In this document: positions 1 through 5,660 of the stretch, piece after piece
How positions within the stretch are numbered: the stretch's first letter is position 1
Layout of the letters: every line of letters begins with the position of its first letter
Source: Clostridia bacterium
GTDB lineage: Bacteria > Bacillota > Clostridia > Christensenellales > Borkfalkiaceae
Length of the DNA: 5,660 nt
Direction of reading: 5' to 3'
Assembly: GCA_017421905.1 (NCBI GenBank)
Contig: JAFOHH010000198.1
Location: 1 to 5,660 of the forward strand
Made by a program: the position numbers and the translations under genes
The notes under the pieces: model-generated
What the model saw: the letters and a program-made list of their open reading frames with translations, nothing else
What the model was told of the DNA's origin: nothing
Databases searched by the model: none

Positions 1-795
1 CTTATTTTTAGTTTTATTTTGTGCTCTTGCACGGCAAAGTCCAAGGGTAGCACGCCACCATCCGCCCAGCCCTCGGTAAATCCCACGGCGCAGCCCTCGG
101 TAACTCCCACGGCGTCGCCCTCCGTTTTACCTTCGTCGCCTGCGGAGCTTCCCCTCGTCGATTTTTCCACGCAAACCCCTCTATCCGTTTATACCCAAGC
201 CGCAGATTATTTACGCGCCGCCGGTTATTATCGGGCAGAAGGGGAAGGAAGGGTAAAAAACACCCTTTCTACGCAAGATATGCTAACTTTGTTTGAAAAA
301 GACGGCAATCGCCACTTAAATTCCTCTTTTTCCTCGGGGTTTGTCAATCAAGCAACCGAAATCGTATCGCAAGCAGGGGAAATTACCATTCGCCAAGGCA
401 AATACGATAAAAAAACAGGTACGGCAAGCTATGGTGCGCCAAAATCGTTTACTCCACAATCCTTCCAGGAGCAATGGGGCGGCGATAGCACCTTTCCTTT
501 TTGCTATCTTGTAACCGAGCAAACCTTACTTTCTTCCGTGGGAGAAGAAAGGGAAAACGGCTACACCGCAACGCTTTCCTTAAACGCGCAAACGGCTACG
601 GCAGAATACGTTAAGCGCATGAAAAAAAGCGGCGATATTTCCGCTCCTACCTTTTCCTCCGTTAGCCTAACTTTTACCGTAGATGCGTACGGGCGCTTTA
701 CTTCCTTTACCATTAAGGAGGAATACACGGTAAAAATTATATTCCGCGTAAAGTGCGAAATGCAACTAACGCACGTTTTTTATTACGAAAAATAA
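1..795 (+). CDS. Putative lipoprotein of unknown function, 5' end missing
   Basis: The frame is open from base 1 to the TAA at 793-795, giving 264 visible residues; the true start lies left of the window. The first visible residues are hydrophobic (LIFSFIL) and run into L-C-S-C, which fits the end of a lipoprotein signal peptide with cleavage before Cys10 (Leu at -3, Ser at -1). The TTG at 19-21 lies inside this signal peptide, so it is not the start. After the cysteine comes a Pro/Ser/Thr/Ala-rich linker (about residues 17-45) with an 8-residue repeat, as expected for a spacer that lifts a domain off the membrane. The rest (about residues 46-264) is polar and rich in Thr/Ser with alternating patterns such as SVSLTFTVDAYGRFTSFTI that suggest a beta-sheet fold. 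I do not recognise the family. In a Gram-positive cell it would sit on the outer face of the membrane. It ends 45 bases before the HD gene and could share its transcript. Confidence 0.8.
   Translation, partial: LIFSFILCSCTAKSKGSTPPSAQPSVNPTAQPSVTPTASPSVLPSSPAELPLVDFSTQTPLSVYTQAADYLRAAGYYRAEGEGRVKNTLSTQDMLTLFEKDGNRHLNSSFSSGFVNQATEIVSQAGEITIRQGKYDKKTGTASYGAPKSFTPQSFQEQWGGDSTFPFCYLVTEQTLLSSVGEERENGYTATLSLNAQTATAEYVKRMKKSGDISAPTFSSVSLTFTVDAYGRFTSFTIKEEYTVKIIFRVKCEMQLTHVFYYEK
67..138 (+). repeat. 24-base tandem repeat in the lipoprotein linker
   Basis: Two adjacent 24-base copies (67-90 and 91-114) differ at one base (A at 80, C at 104). They encode QPSVNPTA and QPSVTPTA. A third, diverged copy at 115-138 encodes SPSVLPSS. 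The unit is a multiple of three, so copy-number change would lengthen or shorten the linker without breaking the frame. Confidence 0.85.
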
Positions 796-802
796 TTGTG
801 TA

Positions 803-825
803 TAACGGGCGGTTTTCGCCTGTTA
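803..825 (+). other. Small hairpin between lipoprotein and HD genes
   Basis: Bases 803-811 can pair with 817-825 across a 5-base loop (GTTTT), giving 9 pairs including one G-U. There is no T-tract after it, so it is a poor match to an intrinsic terminator. It ends about 5 bases before the GGGAG ribosome binding site of the HD gene, where it could stabilise a processed mRNA end or modulate translation. It may also be chance. Confidence 0.3.
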
Positions 826-829
826 CACC

Positions 830-834
830 GGGAG
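830..834 (+). promoter_or_regulatory. Ribosome binding site that fixes the HD gene start
   Basis: GGGAG lies 6 bases before the ATG at 841. The same frame is open back to a TTG at 796, directly after the lipoprotein stop, but that codon has no Shine-Dalgarno sequence at a suitable distance. This site therefore favours 841. Confidence 0.75.
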
Positions 835-840
835 AATATT

Positions 841-1410
841 ATGAAAGAACGCTTTCTTGCCGAGCTGCGCCGCACGGTGCAGCGCGAAGGGGTGGAAAAT
901 CTCGTTTCTTATTTGGAAAAGAGCGACTTTTTCACAGCGCCGGCATCCACCAAATTTCACGCCGCTTACGAAGGCGGCCTTGCCGAGCATAGTTTTAACG
1001 TTTATTTGCGCTTAAAGGATTTAGTAGCTAAAGAAGGCCTTTCTTACAGCGAAGAAACGCTTGCCGTTTGCGGCTTGCTACACGATTTATGCAAGGCAAA
1101 CACCTATAAAATCGAGCTTCGCAACGTAAAGGAAAACGGAGAATGGGTTAAAAAGCCCTACTACGCCGTAGAGGAGCAATTTCCATACGGGCACGGTGAA
1201 AAATCGGTATTTATTTTGCAAAACTATATCCGTCTTTCGGCAGAAGAGGCACTAGCAATCAACTGGCATATGGGCGGATTCGATCAGCGTGTTAAGGGCG
1301 GTAGCTATTCCATTTCCGCAGTTTATCAAAAATCCCCCCTTGCCGTATTATTACACGTTGCCGATATTTTGGCGACTTATATCGACGAAGAAAGAGGAGA
1401 AGCGTTATGA
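841..1410 (+). CDS. HD-domain metal-dependent phosphohydrolase
   Basis: This 189-residue protein has the pattern of the HD superfamily, whose His and Asp residues hold one or two metal ions used to hydrolyse phosphate esters. Visible candidate ligands in order are His50 (GGLAEHS), His81-Asp82 (LLHDLCK), His118 (YGHGEKS), His143 (INWHMGG) and Asp175 (LLHVADIL). The GGLAEHS...LLHD spacing and the closing HVAD motif resemble the HD part of YhaM-type nucleases and small HD hydrolases found in clostridia and phages. No extra domain, signal peptide or membrane segment is seen, so it is a single-domain cytosolic enzyme. The ATG at 841 is chosen for its GGGAG site. The stop overlaps the thyA start (ATGA, 1407-1410), so translation is coupled. 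The substrate is not readable from sequence. A nucleotide or nucleic-acid substrate is suggested only by the neighbouring thyA and DHFR genes. HD fold: confident; role: open. Confidence 0.85.
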   Translation: MKERFLAELRRTVQREGVENLVSYLEKSDFFTAPASTKFHAAYEGGLAEHSFNVYLRLKDLVAKEGLSYSEETLAVCGLLHDLCKANTYKIELRNVKENGEWVKKPYYAVEEQFPYGHGEKSVFILQNYIRLSAEEALAINWHMGGFDQRVKGGSYSISAVYQKSPLAVLLHVADILATYIDEERGEAL

Positions 1411-2237
1411 GCAGAGCAGATCAAATTTTTATCGAAAATTTTAAGGACGTCGTACAAAACGGCTTTTCAGACGAGCAGTTAGAAGTTCGTCCCCGCTGGC
1501 TAGACGGAACGCCCGCCCACACCGTAAAAAAATTCGGTATTGTCAATCGCTATAATTTAGCGGAGGAATTCCCCATCATGACGCTCCGCAAAATCAATTT
1601 CCGCGCTGCCGTAGACGAAATTTTATGGATTTGGCAAAAGAAATCGAATAACGTAAACGACTTAAACAGCCACATTTGGGATAGCTGGGCAGACGAATCG
1701 GGTAGCATCGGCAAGGCTTACGGCTACCAGCTTGGCAAAAAGTCCAAGTATAAGGAAGGGGAGTTTGACCAAGTAGACCGCGTTTTGTACGATTTAAAGC
1801 ACAACCCTGCTTCTCGCCGCATTTTAACCAACATCTATAATTTTGAAGATTTGCACGAAATGAACCTTTACCCCTGCGCTTATTCTATGACCTTTAACGT
1901 GTCGGGTAACGTGCTTAACGGCATTTTAAACCAACGCAGTAACGATATGGCGGTTGCCAACAACTGGAACGTCGTACAATACGCCGTGCTTCTCATTATG
2001 TTTGCAAAGGTTTCCGGCCTCGTTCCGGGCGAGCTTGTTCACGTTATTGCCGACGCCCATTTTTACGACAGACATATTCCCGTTATGGAAGAAGTAATCG
2101 CCCGCCCGCAGCATCCTGCTCCCAAGCTTGTCATCAAGCGCGACGTAACCGACTTCTACGATTTTAAGGTGGAAGATTTCGAGCTGGAAAATTACGAATA
2201 TAATCCTGAAAAAGTGAAACTGGAGGTTGCCGTATAA
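1407..2237 (+). CDS. thyA: Thymidylate synthase, phi3T/B. subtilis ThyA type
   Basis: It converts dUMP and 5,10-methylene-tetrahydrofolate to dTMP and dihydrofolate in the cytosol. The 276 residues are close to the usual length. Segments recalled from the Bacillus phage phi3T/B. subtilis ThyA branch are present: LLWIWQKKSNNVNDLN (about 72-87), HIWDSW (89-94), AYGYQLGKK (104-112), and a C-terminal DFYDFKVEDFELENY stretch ending EVAV. The catalytic nucleophile should be Cys157 in LYPCAYS. Arg137-Arg138 match the phosphate-binding SRR segment. QRSND (176-180), Asn188, and Asp216/His218/Tyr220 in the DAHFYDRH segment match the nucleotide-binding motifs. The residue after the cysteine is Ala, where E. 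coli-type enzymes have His; the phi3T branch also lacks that His. The ATG at 1407 overlaps the HD stop and has AGGAG at 1395-1399, 7 bases upstream. The stop TAA shares its last base with the DHFR start. This is ThyA, not the flavin-dependent ThyX, so the cell needs a DHFR, which follows at once. Confidence 0.96.
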   Translation: MSRADQIFIENFKDVVQNGFSDEQLEVRPRWLDGTPAHTVKKFGIVNRYNLAEEFPIMTLRKINFRAAVDEILWIWQKKSNNVNDLNSHIWDSWADESGSIGKAYGYQLGKKSKYKEGEFDQVDRVLYDLKHNPASRRILTNIYNFEDLHEMNLYPCAYSMTFNVSGNVLNGILNQRSNDMAVANNWNVVQYAVLLIMFAKVSGLVPGELVHVIADAHFYDRHIPVMEEVIARPQHPAPKLVIKRDVTDFYDFKVEDFELENYEYNPEKVKLEVAV

Positions 2238-2746
2238 TGAAATCCATCGTTGCGGTAGATACCGAGTGGGGTATCGGAAAAAATAACGATTTACTCTTTT
2301 CTTTAAAGGGAGATATGCGCTATTTTCGCGAAAAAACGTCGGGTAAAATCGTGGTTATGGGAAGCAATACCTTAAAGTCCTTTCCCGGCGGAAATCCCTT
2401 AAAAAACCGCGTAAATATCGTGTTGTATCCGGGCGGAGAACCGCGCGAGGATTGCATCATCGTACAAAGCTTAGAAGAGCTTGCCGAGGAGCTGAAAAAA
2501 TATCCCTCAGACGATATTTTCGTTATCGGCGGCGCAATGTTTTATCATACCATGCTTCCCTACGTAACCGACGTATACGTTACTAAGGTAAACGCCAACG
2601 GCGGTGCGCAGGTGTTTTTTGATAATTTAGACGAGCACCCTGCTTTTACCATGGTGGAAGAAGGCGAAGAGCAAGAAGAAAACGGCATTACCTACCGTTT
2701 TACCAGATATCATAACGGGGAGGTAAAACCCTTTTTATGCAAATAG
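2237..2746 (+). CDS. folA: Dihydrofolate reductase
   Basis: It reduces dihydrofolate to tetrahydrofolate with NADPH, recycling the product of ThyA. The 169 residues fit the family. Motifs in order: an N-terminal strand SIVAVD, GIGKNNDLLFSLKGDMRYF (12-30) with the catalytic acid Asp26, the cofactor loop VVMGSNTLKSFPGG (39-52), a strand INIVLY-like segment (60-64), and VIGGAMFYHTMLPYVTDVYVT (97-116), the conserved glycine pair and following helix. Two positions are unusual against the E. coli enzyme: the Trp before the catalytic Asp (Trp22) is Phe21, a change I recall in clostridial homologues, and the Arg of the MGR cofactor motif (Arg44) is Ser43. Translation starts at an ATG that shares one base with the thyA stop (TAATG), with GGAGG at 2222-2226. 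Its last 10 bases overlap the GNAT gene. In Bacillus this gene is often called dfrA; folA is used here for the function. Confidence 0.94.
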   Translation: MKSIVAVDTEWGIGKNNDLLFSLKGDMRYFREKTSGKIVVMGSNTLKSFPGGNPLKNRVNIVLYPGGEPREDCIIVQSLEELAEELKKYPSDDIFVIGGAMFYHTMLPYVTDVYVTKVNANGGAQVFFDNLDEHPAFTMVEEGEEQEENGITYRFTRYHNGEVKPFLCK

Positions 2747-3156
2747 AGAGTTTGAGAGAAGAGGACGTTTTCTCTTTGACCAAACTCCTCTCTTACGAAG
2801 GGGCGGAAAGCGGCACGAACACGCCCGTTTTAACGGGTAACCTTCTTTCTGCAATCGAAAAGGGGCATCTTCGCTTTTTTGTCGTAAGGGAAGGGGTTGC
2901 GCTCGTTGGCTTTGCCGCCTATTCTATGGGGTTCGATTACGATACGATGCAACCCTGCGCCGTATTGCATCACCTTTATCTTTTGCCCGATTTTCGCCGT
3001 CAAGGCTACGGTAGGGCTATTTACGAATTTGTTGAAGAGCGAATAAAAGAGGAGGGTGCGCGCGTCGTGCTCATTCAAAAAGAAGCAGGCCTTGCACCGC
3101 TATCTCTCGGTTTTACGCAAACGCTACGCTCTATATACCGCAAAGAAGTTCCATAA
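2737..3156 (+). CDS. GNAT-family N-acetyltransferase, substrate unknown
   Basis: This 139-residue cytosolic protein has the GNAT fold signature: a strand VLHHLYLLPDF (about 76-86) followed by the acetyl-CoA pyrophosphate loop RRQGYG (88-92 region, matching R/Q-x-x-G-x-G/A) and the helix RAIYEFVEERIKEEG. The earlier part has the helix-strand order expected (LREEDVFSLTKLLS, then RFFVVREGVALVGFAAYS). The C-terminal segment LAPLSLGFTQTLRSIYRKEV resembles the usual end of the fold, in which a helix leads to a GF turn and a last strand. The substrate pocket carries no motif I can assign. The start ATG lies inside the end of the DHFR gene (10-base overlap), with a strong GGGGAGG at 2717-2723, 13 bases upstream, which is rather far. 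It is the last gene before a terminator at 3162-3196. Gene order ties it to the thymidylate cluster, but this may be co-expression only. Confidence 0.85.
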   Translation: MQIESLREEDVFSLTKLLSYEGAESGTNTPVLTGNLLSAIEKGHLRFFVVREGVALVGFAAYSMGFDYDTMQPCAVLHHLYLLPDFRRQGYGRAIYEFVEERIKEEGARVVLIQKEAGLAPLSLGFTQTLRSIYRKEVP

Positions 3157-3161
3157 TTTTG

Positions 3162-3196
3162 CGGCGATAACGGAAAACTTCGTTACCGCCGTTTTT
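3162..3196 (+). terminator. Intrinsic terminator closing the HD-thyA-DHFR-GNAT operon
   Basis: Bases 3162-3172 pair with 3181-3191 in an 11-base stem with one A-C mismatch around an 8-base loop, followed directly by five T residues. It starts 5 bases after the GNAT stop codon. Confidence 0.85.
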
Positions 3197-3208
3197 CTAT
3201 AAAAATAC

Positions 3209-3214
3209 AAGGAG
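3209..3214 (+). promoter_or_regulatory. Ribosome binding site that fixes a TTG start
   Basis: AAGGAG sits 7 bases before the TTG at 3222. No ATG or GTG in this frame has a comparable site, and the residues after the TTG (KVSEITYVRPD) fit the N-terminus of this peptidase family, so TTG is the likely start. Confidence 0.85.
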
Positions 3215-3221
3215 TAAGAAA

Positions 3222-4895
3222 TTGAAAGTATCCGAAATTACCTACGTTCGCCCCGATGCGGACGCCATTATTGCAGAATGTAAAGCCTTTTGTAAGCATT
3301 TCCGTATGGCACGCTCTGCTAAACGCCAAAGCGAGCTCATCACCGCTTATTACGAGGGGCAGGAATATGCTAGCACGATGTTCAACCTCGCTTATATTCG
3401 TTATACGTTAAACACGAAGGACGAATTTTATAAAGGCGAAAAGGATTATATGGACGAAGTTTTGCCCAAAATTTCCGTTGCGGAAAACGAGGTAAACAAA
3501 ACCATTTTATCCAGCCGCTATTTAAAGGAGTTAGAAACGCTTTTCCCGCCCGTTTATTTTAAAAACTTAAAAATTGCGGCGCAGGCTATGGATCGTAAAA
3601 TTCTTTCCCTTTCGGTTAAGGAAGGCAAGCTGACCAGTAAGTACGCAGAGCTGATGAGTAGCCTTATTATTCGCTACCGTGGGGAAAAACTCACCACCGC
3701 CCAAATTGCAAAATACAACCAAAACCCCCGCCGCGATTATCGCAAGGGCGCAATGGTTGCTTACGGAAAGGTATTAAAGAAAAACGGTAAAAAGCTGGAT
3801 GCAATTTACGATAAGCTCGTTTCCGTTCGTACCCAAATGGGCAAAAAAATGGGATACGAAAACTATATCCCTCTCGGTTACCTTAAAATGGGCAGAAACT
3901 GTTATACGGTAGAAGATATTGCTTGCCTGCGCGCCAATATTTTAAAGTATATCGTGCCTCTCGTTTCTAAAATCCGCACCAAGCAAGCAGAGCTGTTAAA
4001 AATCGACCACGTTGCGATGTACGACCGTGAAATGTACACGAAAAAGGAAGCAAAGCTTGCCCTTTCGGGAGAGGAAATTTTTAAAGCCGGTATCGAAATG
4101 TATGCCGACCTTGCTCCCGAAACGGACGAACTGATGCGCCTTATGGTGGATTCCGATGCCTTTGACGTTATTGCGAGAGAAGGAAAGTGGGGCGGCGGCT
4201 ATTGCACGGAATTACCTGCTTACCGCTTGCCGTTTATCCTTGCAAACTTTAACGGCTCGCTCGATGATATCGGCACGCTTACGCACGAATTTGGCCACGC
4301 GCTAGCTGCATACCAAGCGTTTAAGCTGCCCTATCCCATGCTTCGCCAAGGCTCCATGGAAACGTGCGAGGTTCACTCTATGAGTATGGAACTGTTCACC
4401 TACCCGTATATGCAAGCCTTTTTCGGAAAAACGGTAGAAGAATATTATACCAACCACCTTTCCTCTGCAGTATGCTTCTTGCCGTACGGCACGCTTGTCG
4501 ATGCCTTCCAGCACGAAGTGTACGCCCATCCCGAATATACTCCCGCCCAACGCAACGCCGTTTGGCTTACCTTACAAAAGCAGTTTATGCCCGACGTAGA
4601 CCCCGAAAATCTTCCCGCCTTTAGCGAGGGCAGATGGTGGCAACGTCAAATGCATATTTACGAAACGCCCTTCTATTACGTCGATTACGTCATCGCGCAG
4701 CTCACAGCATTGCAATTCTACGCGCTTTCCAAAACCGATTATAAAAAGGCGTTTGAAACGTATATGACATTCCTCAAAAAGGGTGGAACGGAGGATTACC
4801 GCAGCTTAATGAAATCCGCAGGTCTTTCCGACCCGTTTGAAGAAGAAACCTTCCCCGCTGTTGTAAAAGCGGTAGAAGAGGCTCTCGGCTTATAA
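3222..4895 (+). CDS. M3-family zinc oligoendopeptidase (PepF-like)
   Basis: This complete 557-residue metallopeptidase cuts short peptides in the cytosol; no signal peptide or membrane segment is seen. The zinc site is THEFGHALAAY: His355, Glu356 (catalytic) and His359. The third ligand is probably Glu383 in METCEVHSMSME, 24 residues downstream, the spacing typical of M3 peptidases. Other conserved stretches are GYENYIPLGYLKMGR (211-225), the segment just before the zinc site (LPAYRLPFILANFNG, 331-345), and QMHIYETPFYYVDYVIAQL (476-494), whose His and Tyr residues line the substrate cleft in this family. The N-terminal half is mostly helical, as expected. Length matches the roughly 560-residue M3 oligoendopeptidase branch. 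The start is TTG with AAGGAG 7 bases before it. A terminator lies on each side, at 3162-3196 and 4914-4942, so it is probably its own transcription unit, although room for a promoter is scant. PepF versus another M3 subgroup is not settled. Confidence 0.93.
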   Translation: MKVSEITYVRPDADAIIAECKAFCKHFRMARSAKRQSELITAYYEGQEYASTMFNLAYIRYTLNTKDEFYKGEKDYMDEVLPKISVAENEVNKTILSSRYLKELETLFPPVYFKNLKIAAQAMDRKILSLSVKEGKLTSKYAELMSSLIIRYRGEKLTTAQIAKYNQNPRRDYRKGAMVAYGKVLKKNGKKLDAIYDKLVSVRTQMGKKMGYENYIPLGYLKMGRNCYTVEDIACLRANILKYIVPLVSKIRTKQAELLKIDHVAMYDREMYTKKEAKLALSGEEIFKAGIEMYADLAPETDELMRLMVDSDAFDVIAREGKWGGGYCTELPAYRLPFILANFNGSLDDIGTLTHEFGHALAAYQAFKLPYPMLRQGSMETCEVHSMSMELFTYPYMQAFFGKTVEEYYTNHLSSAVCFLPYGTLVDAFQHEVYAHPEYTPAQRNAVWLTLQKQFMPDVDPENLPAFSEGRWWQRQMHIYETPFYYVDYVIAQLTALQFYALSKTDYKKAFETYMTFLKKGGTEDYRSLMKSAGLSDPFEEETFPAVVKAVEEALGL

Positions 4896-4913
4896 TTTTA
4901 TGTTTTATAAAAG

Positions 4914-4942
4914 AAGCGTTCGGCAGTAGCCGAACGCTTTTT
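4914..4942 (+). terminator. Intrinsic terminator between convergent genes
   Basis: A perfect 11-base stem (4914-4924 with 4929-4939) around a 4-base AGTA loop runs into a short T-tract (4938-4942). It lies 18 bases after the peptidase stop. On the minus strand the same hairpin is followed by TCTTTTATAAAA, so it may also end the collagen-like gene, whose stop is at 4977. Confidence 0.9.
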
Positions 4943-4976
4943 GCGTTTGATAGACATTTCATTCAGGGAATGAGTG

Positions 4977-5660
4977 CTATGCGTGAATGGGAACAAGCGT
5001 TAAATAAGCGGTAGTGCCCCCTGCGGGAATTTCCAGCGTTCCGTCTGCATCTAGGGCAAGATACACTTCGTCGCCTGCCGTAAGGGTATAAACAGCGGAT
5101 AGAGCGTTGTTTTGGTTGCCGTTTATAGGATCAATTTGAGAGCTTGCTTGCGCTACACCGTTAATATAAAGGGAAACCGTTTCTCCTGTTGCCGTCGTCG
5201 TGGTAATGCCAAAATTTATTTGGTAAAGACCGCCCTCGGTAACGGTTACGGCATTGTTTGCAATCGTGGCGTTTTCTGCAAAAACGCTATTTAGTGCTTC
5301 GCGATCTCCTGCCGCCGTTAGCGTCTGAGCATCATTATTCGCTAAAAATGCGCTTGCTAACCCTTCCACGGGAGAAGGTCCCGTTGCCCCCGTTGCGCCC
5401 GTAGGACCAACCGCCCCGTCAGCGCCCGTTGCCCCCGTTGCGCCCGTAGGACCAACCGCACCGTCTGCGCCCGTCGCTCCCGTTGCGCCCGTAGGACCAA
5501 CCGCCCCGTCAGCGCCCGTCGCTCCCGTTGCGCCCGTAGGACCAACCGCCCCGTCTGCGCCCGTTGCACCCGTTGCGCCCGTAGGACCAACCGCTCCGTC
5601 AGCGCCCGTTGCACCCGTTGCACCGGCAGGACCTATGGGGCCCGTACTCCCCGTTACGCC
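4977..5660 (-). CDS. Collagen-like surface protein with BclA-type C-terminal domain, 5' end missing
   Basis: Read leftward, the frame is open from the window edge to the TAG at 4977-4979: 227 visible residues. The first 96 are 32 unbroken Gly-X-Y triplets (5373-5660), mostly GAT, GAD, GAV and GPT, which should form a collagen-type triple helix. Thr at the Y position is a known site of O-glycosylation in bacterial collagens. After PVEG come 131 residues with a [10 protein letters not shown] opening, then [26 protein letters not shown] and AGDEVYLAL, a beta-rich pattern matching the trimerising TNF/C1q-like C-terminal domain of BclA-type exosporium proteins. A GTG at 5369 lies between these domains and is not the start, because the Gly-X-Y frame runs straight through it. 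The protein is probably a trimeric filament on the spore coat/exosporium or cell surface; a phage tail fibre is possible but nothing here is phage-like. It converges on the peptidase gene. Confidence 0.9.
   Translation of the reverse strand, partial: GVTGSTGPIGPAGATGATGADGAVGPTGATGATGADGAVGPTGATGATGADGAVGPTGATGATGADGAVGPTGATGATGADGAVGPTGATGATGPSPVEGLASAFLANNDAQTLTAAGDREALNSVFAENATIANNAVTVTEGGLYQINFGITTTTATGETVSLYINGVAQASSQIDPINGNQNNALSAVYTLTAGDEVYLALDADGTLEIPAGGTTAYLTLVPIHA
5401..5625 (-). repeat. Five 45-base tandem repeats encoding Gly-X-Y units
   Basis: Five head-to-tail 45-base units begin at 5401, 5446, 5491, 5536 and 5581. Each encodes the same 15 residues, [15 protein letters not shown] in circular order. 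Partial units flank the array on both sides (GATGAT toward 5379, GPA toward 5630). The units differ only at third codon positions. Confidence 0.95.

Noticed and set aside
801..806. TATAAC as a -10 box for the HD operon
   Set aside because: No convincing -35 box lies 16-18 bases upstream, and the sequence is part of the small hairpin at 803-825. A promoter here cannot be excluded but is not supported.
753..992. Short plus-strand frame bridging the lipoprotein and HD genes
   Set aside because: It overlaps two better-supported genes in another frame, is Arg-rich with no recognisable motif, and has no ribosome binding site that would favour it.
4364..4624. Plus-strand frame inside the peptidase gene
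   Set aside because: It lies within the strongly conserved HEXXH-to-C-terminal part of the M3 gene and has an Arg/Pro/Ser-rich composition typical of an out-of-frame shadow.
4977..5369. A separate short gene starting at the GTG at 5369
   Set aside because: The frame continues upstream without a stop through 32 Gly-X-Y triplets to the window edge, and the GTG codes for an internal Val just after GPSP.
5357..5623. Minus-strand frame rich in Arg-Gln-Arg-Ala type repeats
   Set aside because: It is the +1 shadow of the 45-base collagen repeat. The overlapping frame gives perfect Gly-X-Y triplets leading into a BclA-type domain, which is far better supported.
5380..5640. Regular repeats as a possible CRISPR array
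   Set aside because: The units are contiguous 45-base direct repeats without unique spacers and encode an uninterrupted Gly-X-Y protein.

Overview
The window reads as ordinary chromosome from a low-to-moderate GC member of the Bacillota, most likely an anaerobic Clostridia-type bacterium. The signs are strong AAGGAG/GGGAGG-type ribosome binding sites, a TTG-started gene, intrinsic terminators with U-tracts, a Gram-positive style lipoprotein, a thymidylate synthase of the Bacillus phage phi3T/B. subtilis ThyA type, a clostridial-looking dihydrofolate reductase, a PepF-like M3 peptidase and a BclA-like collagen protein. This placement is inference from protein resemblance recalled from memory; no rRNA or tRNA is present to confirm it.

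Layout. (1) Positions 1-795 (+) hold the 3' part of a gene for a lipoprotein of unknown function, entering from the left edge with only the end of its signal peptide visible. (2) Positions 841-3156 (+) form a tightly packed cluster of four genes: an HD-domain metal-dependent phosphohydrolase, thyA, a dihydrofolate reductase gene and a GNAT acetyltransferase. They are joined by a 4-base ATGA overlap, a 1-base TAATG overlap and a 10-base overlap, so they are almost certainly co-transcribed and translationally coupled. An intrinsic terminator at 3162-3196 closes the cluster. (3) Positions 3222-4895 (+) encode a complete M3-family zinc oligoendopeptidase that begins at TTG and ends at a strong hairpin (4914-4942). 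(4) Positions 4977-5660 (-) hold the 3' part of a convergent gene for a collagen-like surface protein. It has 32 visible Gly-X-Y triplets, including five 45-base tandem units, then a 131-residue C-terminal domain of BclA type. Its N-terminus lies beyond the right edge.

Function. ThyA converts dUMP and methylene-tetrahydrofolate to dTMP and dihydrofolate, and the DHFR regenerates tetrahydrofolate, so the core of the cluster is a self-contained thymidylate cycle. The HD hydrolase and the acetyltransferase are tied to it by gene order, but their substrates cannot be read from the sequence. The M3 peptidase probably finishes cytosolic peptide breakdown. The collagen-like protein is probably a spore-surface or cell-surface filament.

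I found no RNA gene, insertion sequence, CRISPR array, attachment site or origin, and nothing that amounts to an undescribed system. The points most worth a second look are the HD-thyA-DHFR-GNAT linkage, the substitutions in the DHFR and ThyA active-site regions, the lack of promoter space before the M3 gene, and the wholly synonymous variation in the collagen repeats. No non-coding stretch exceeds about 80 bases.
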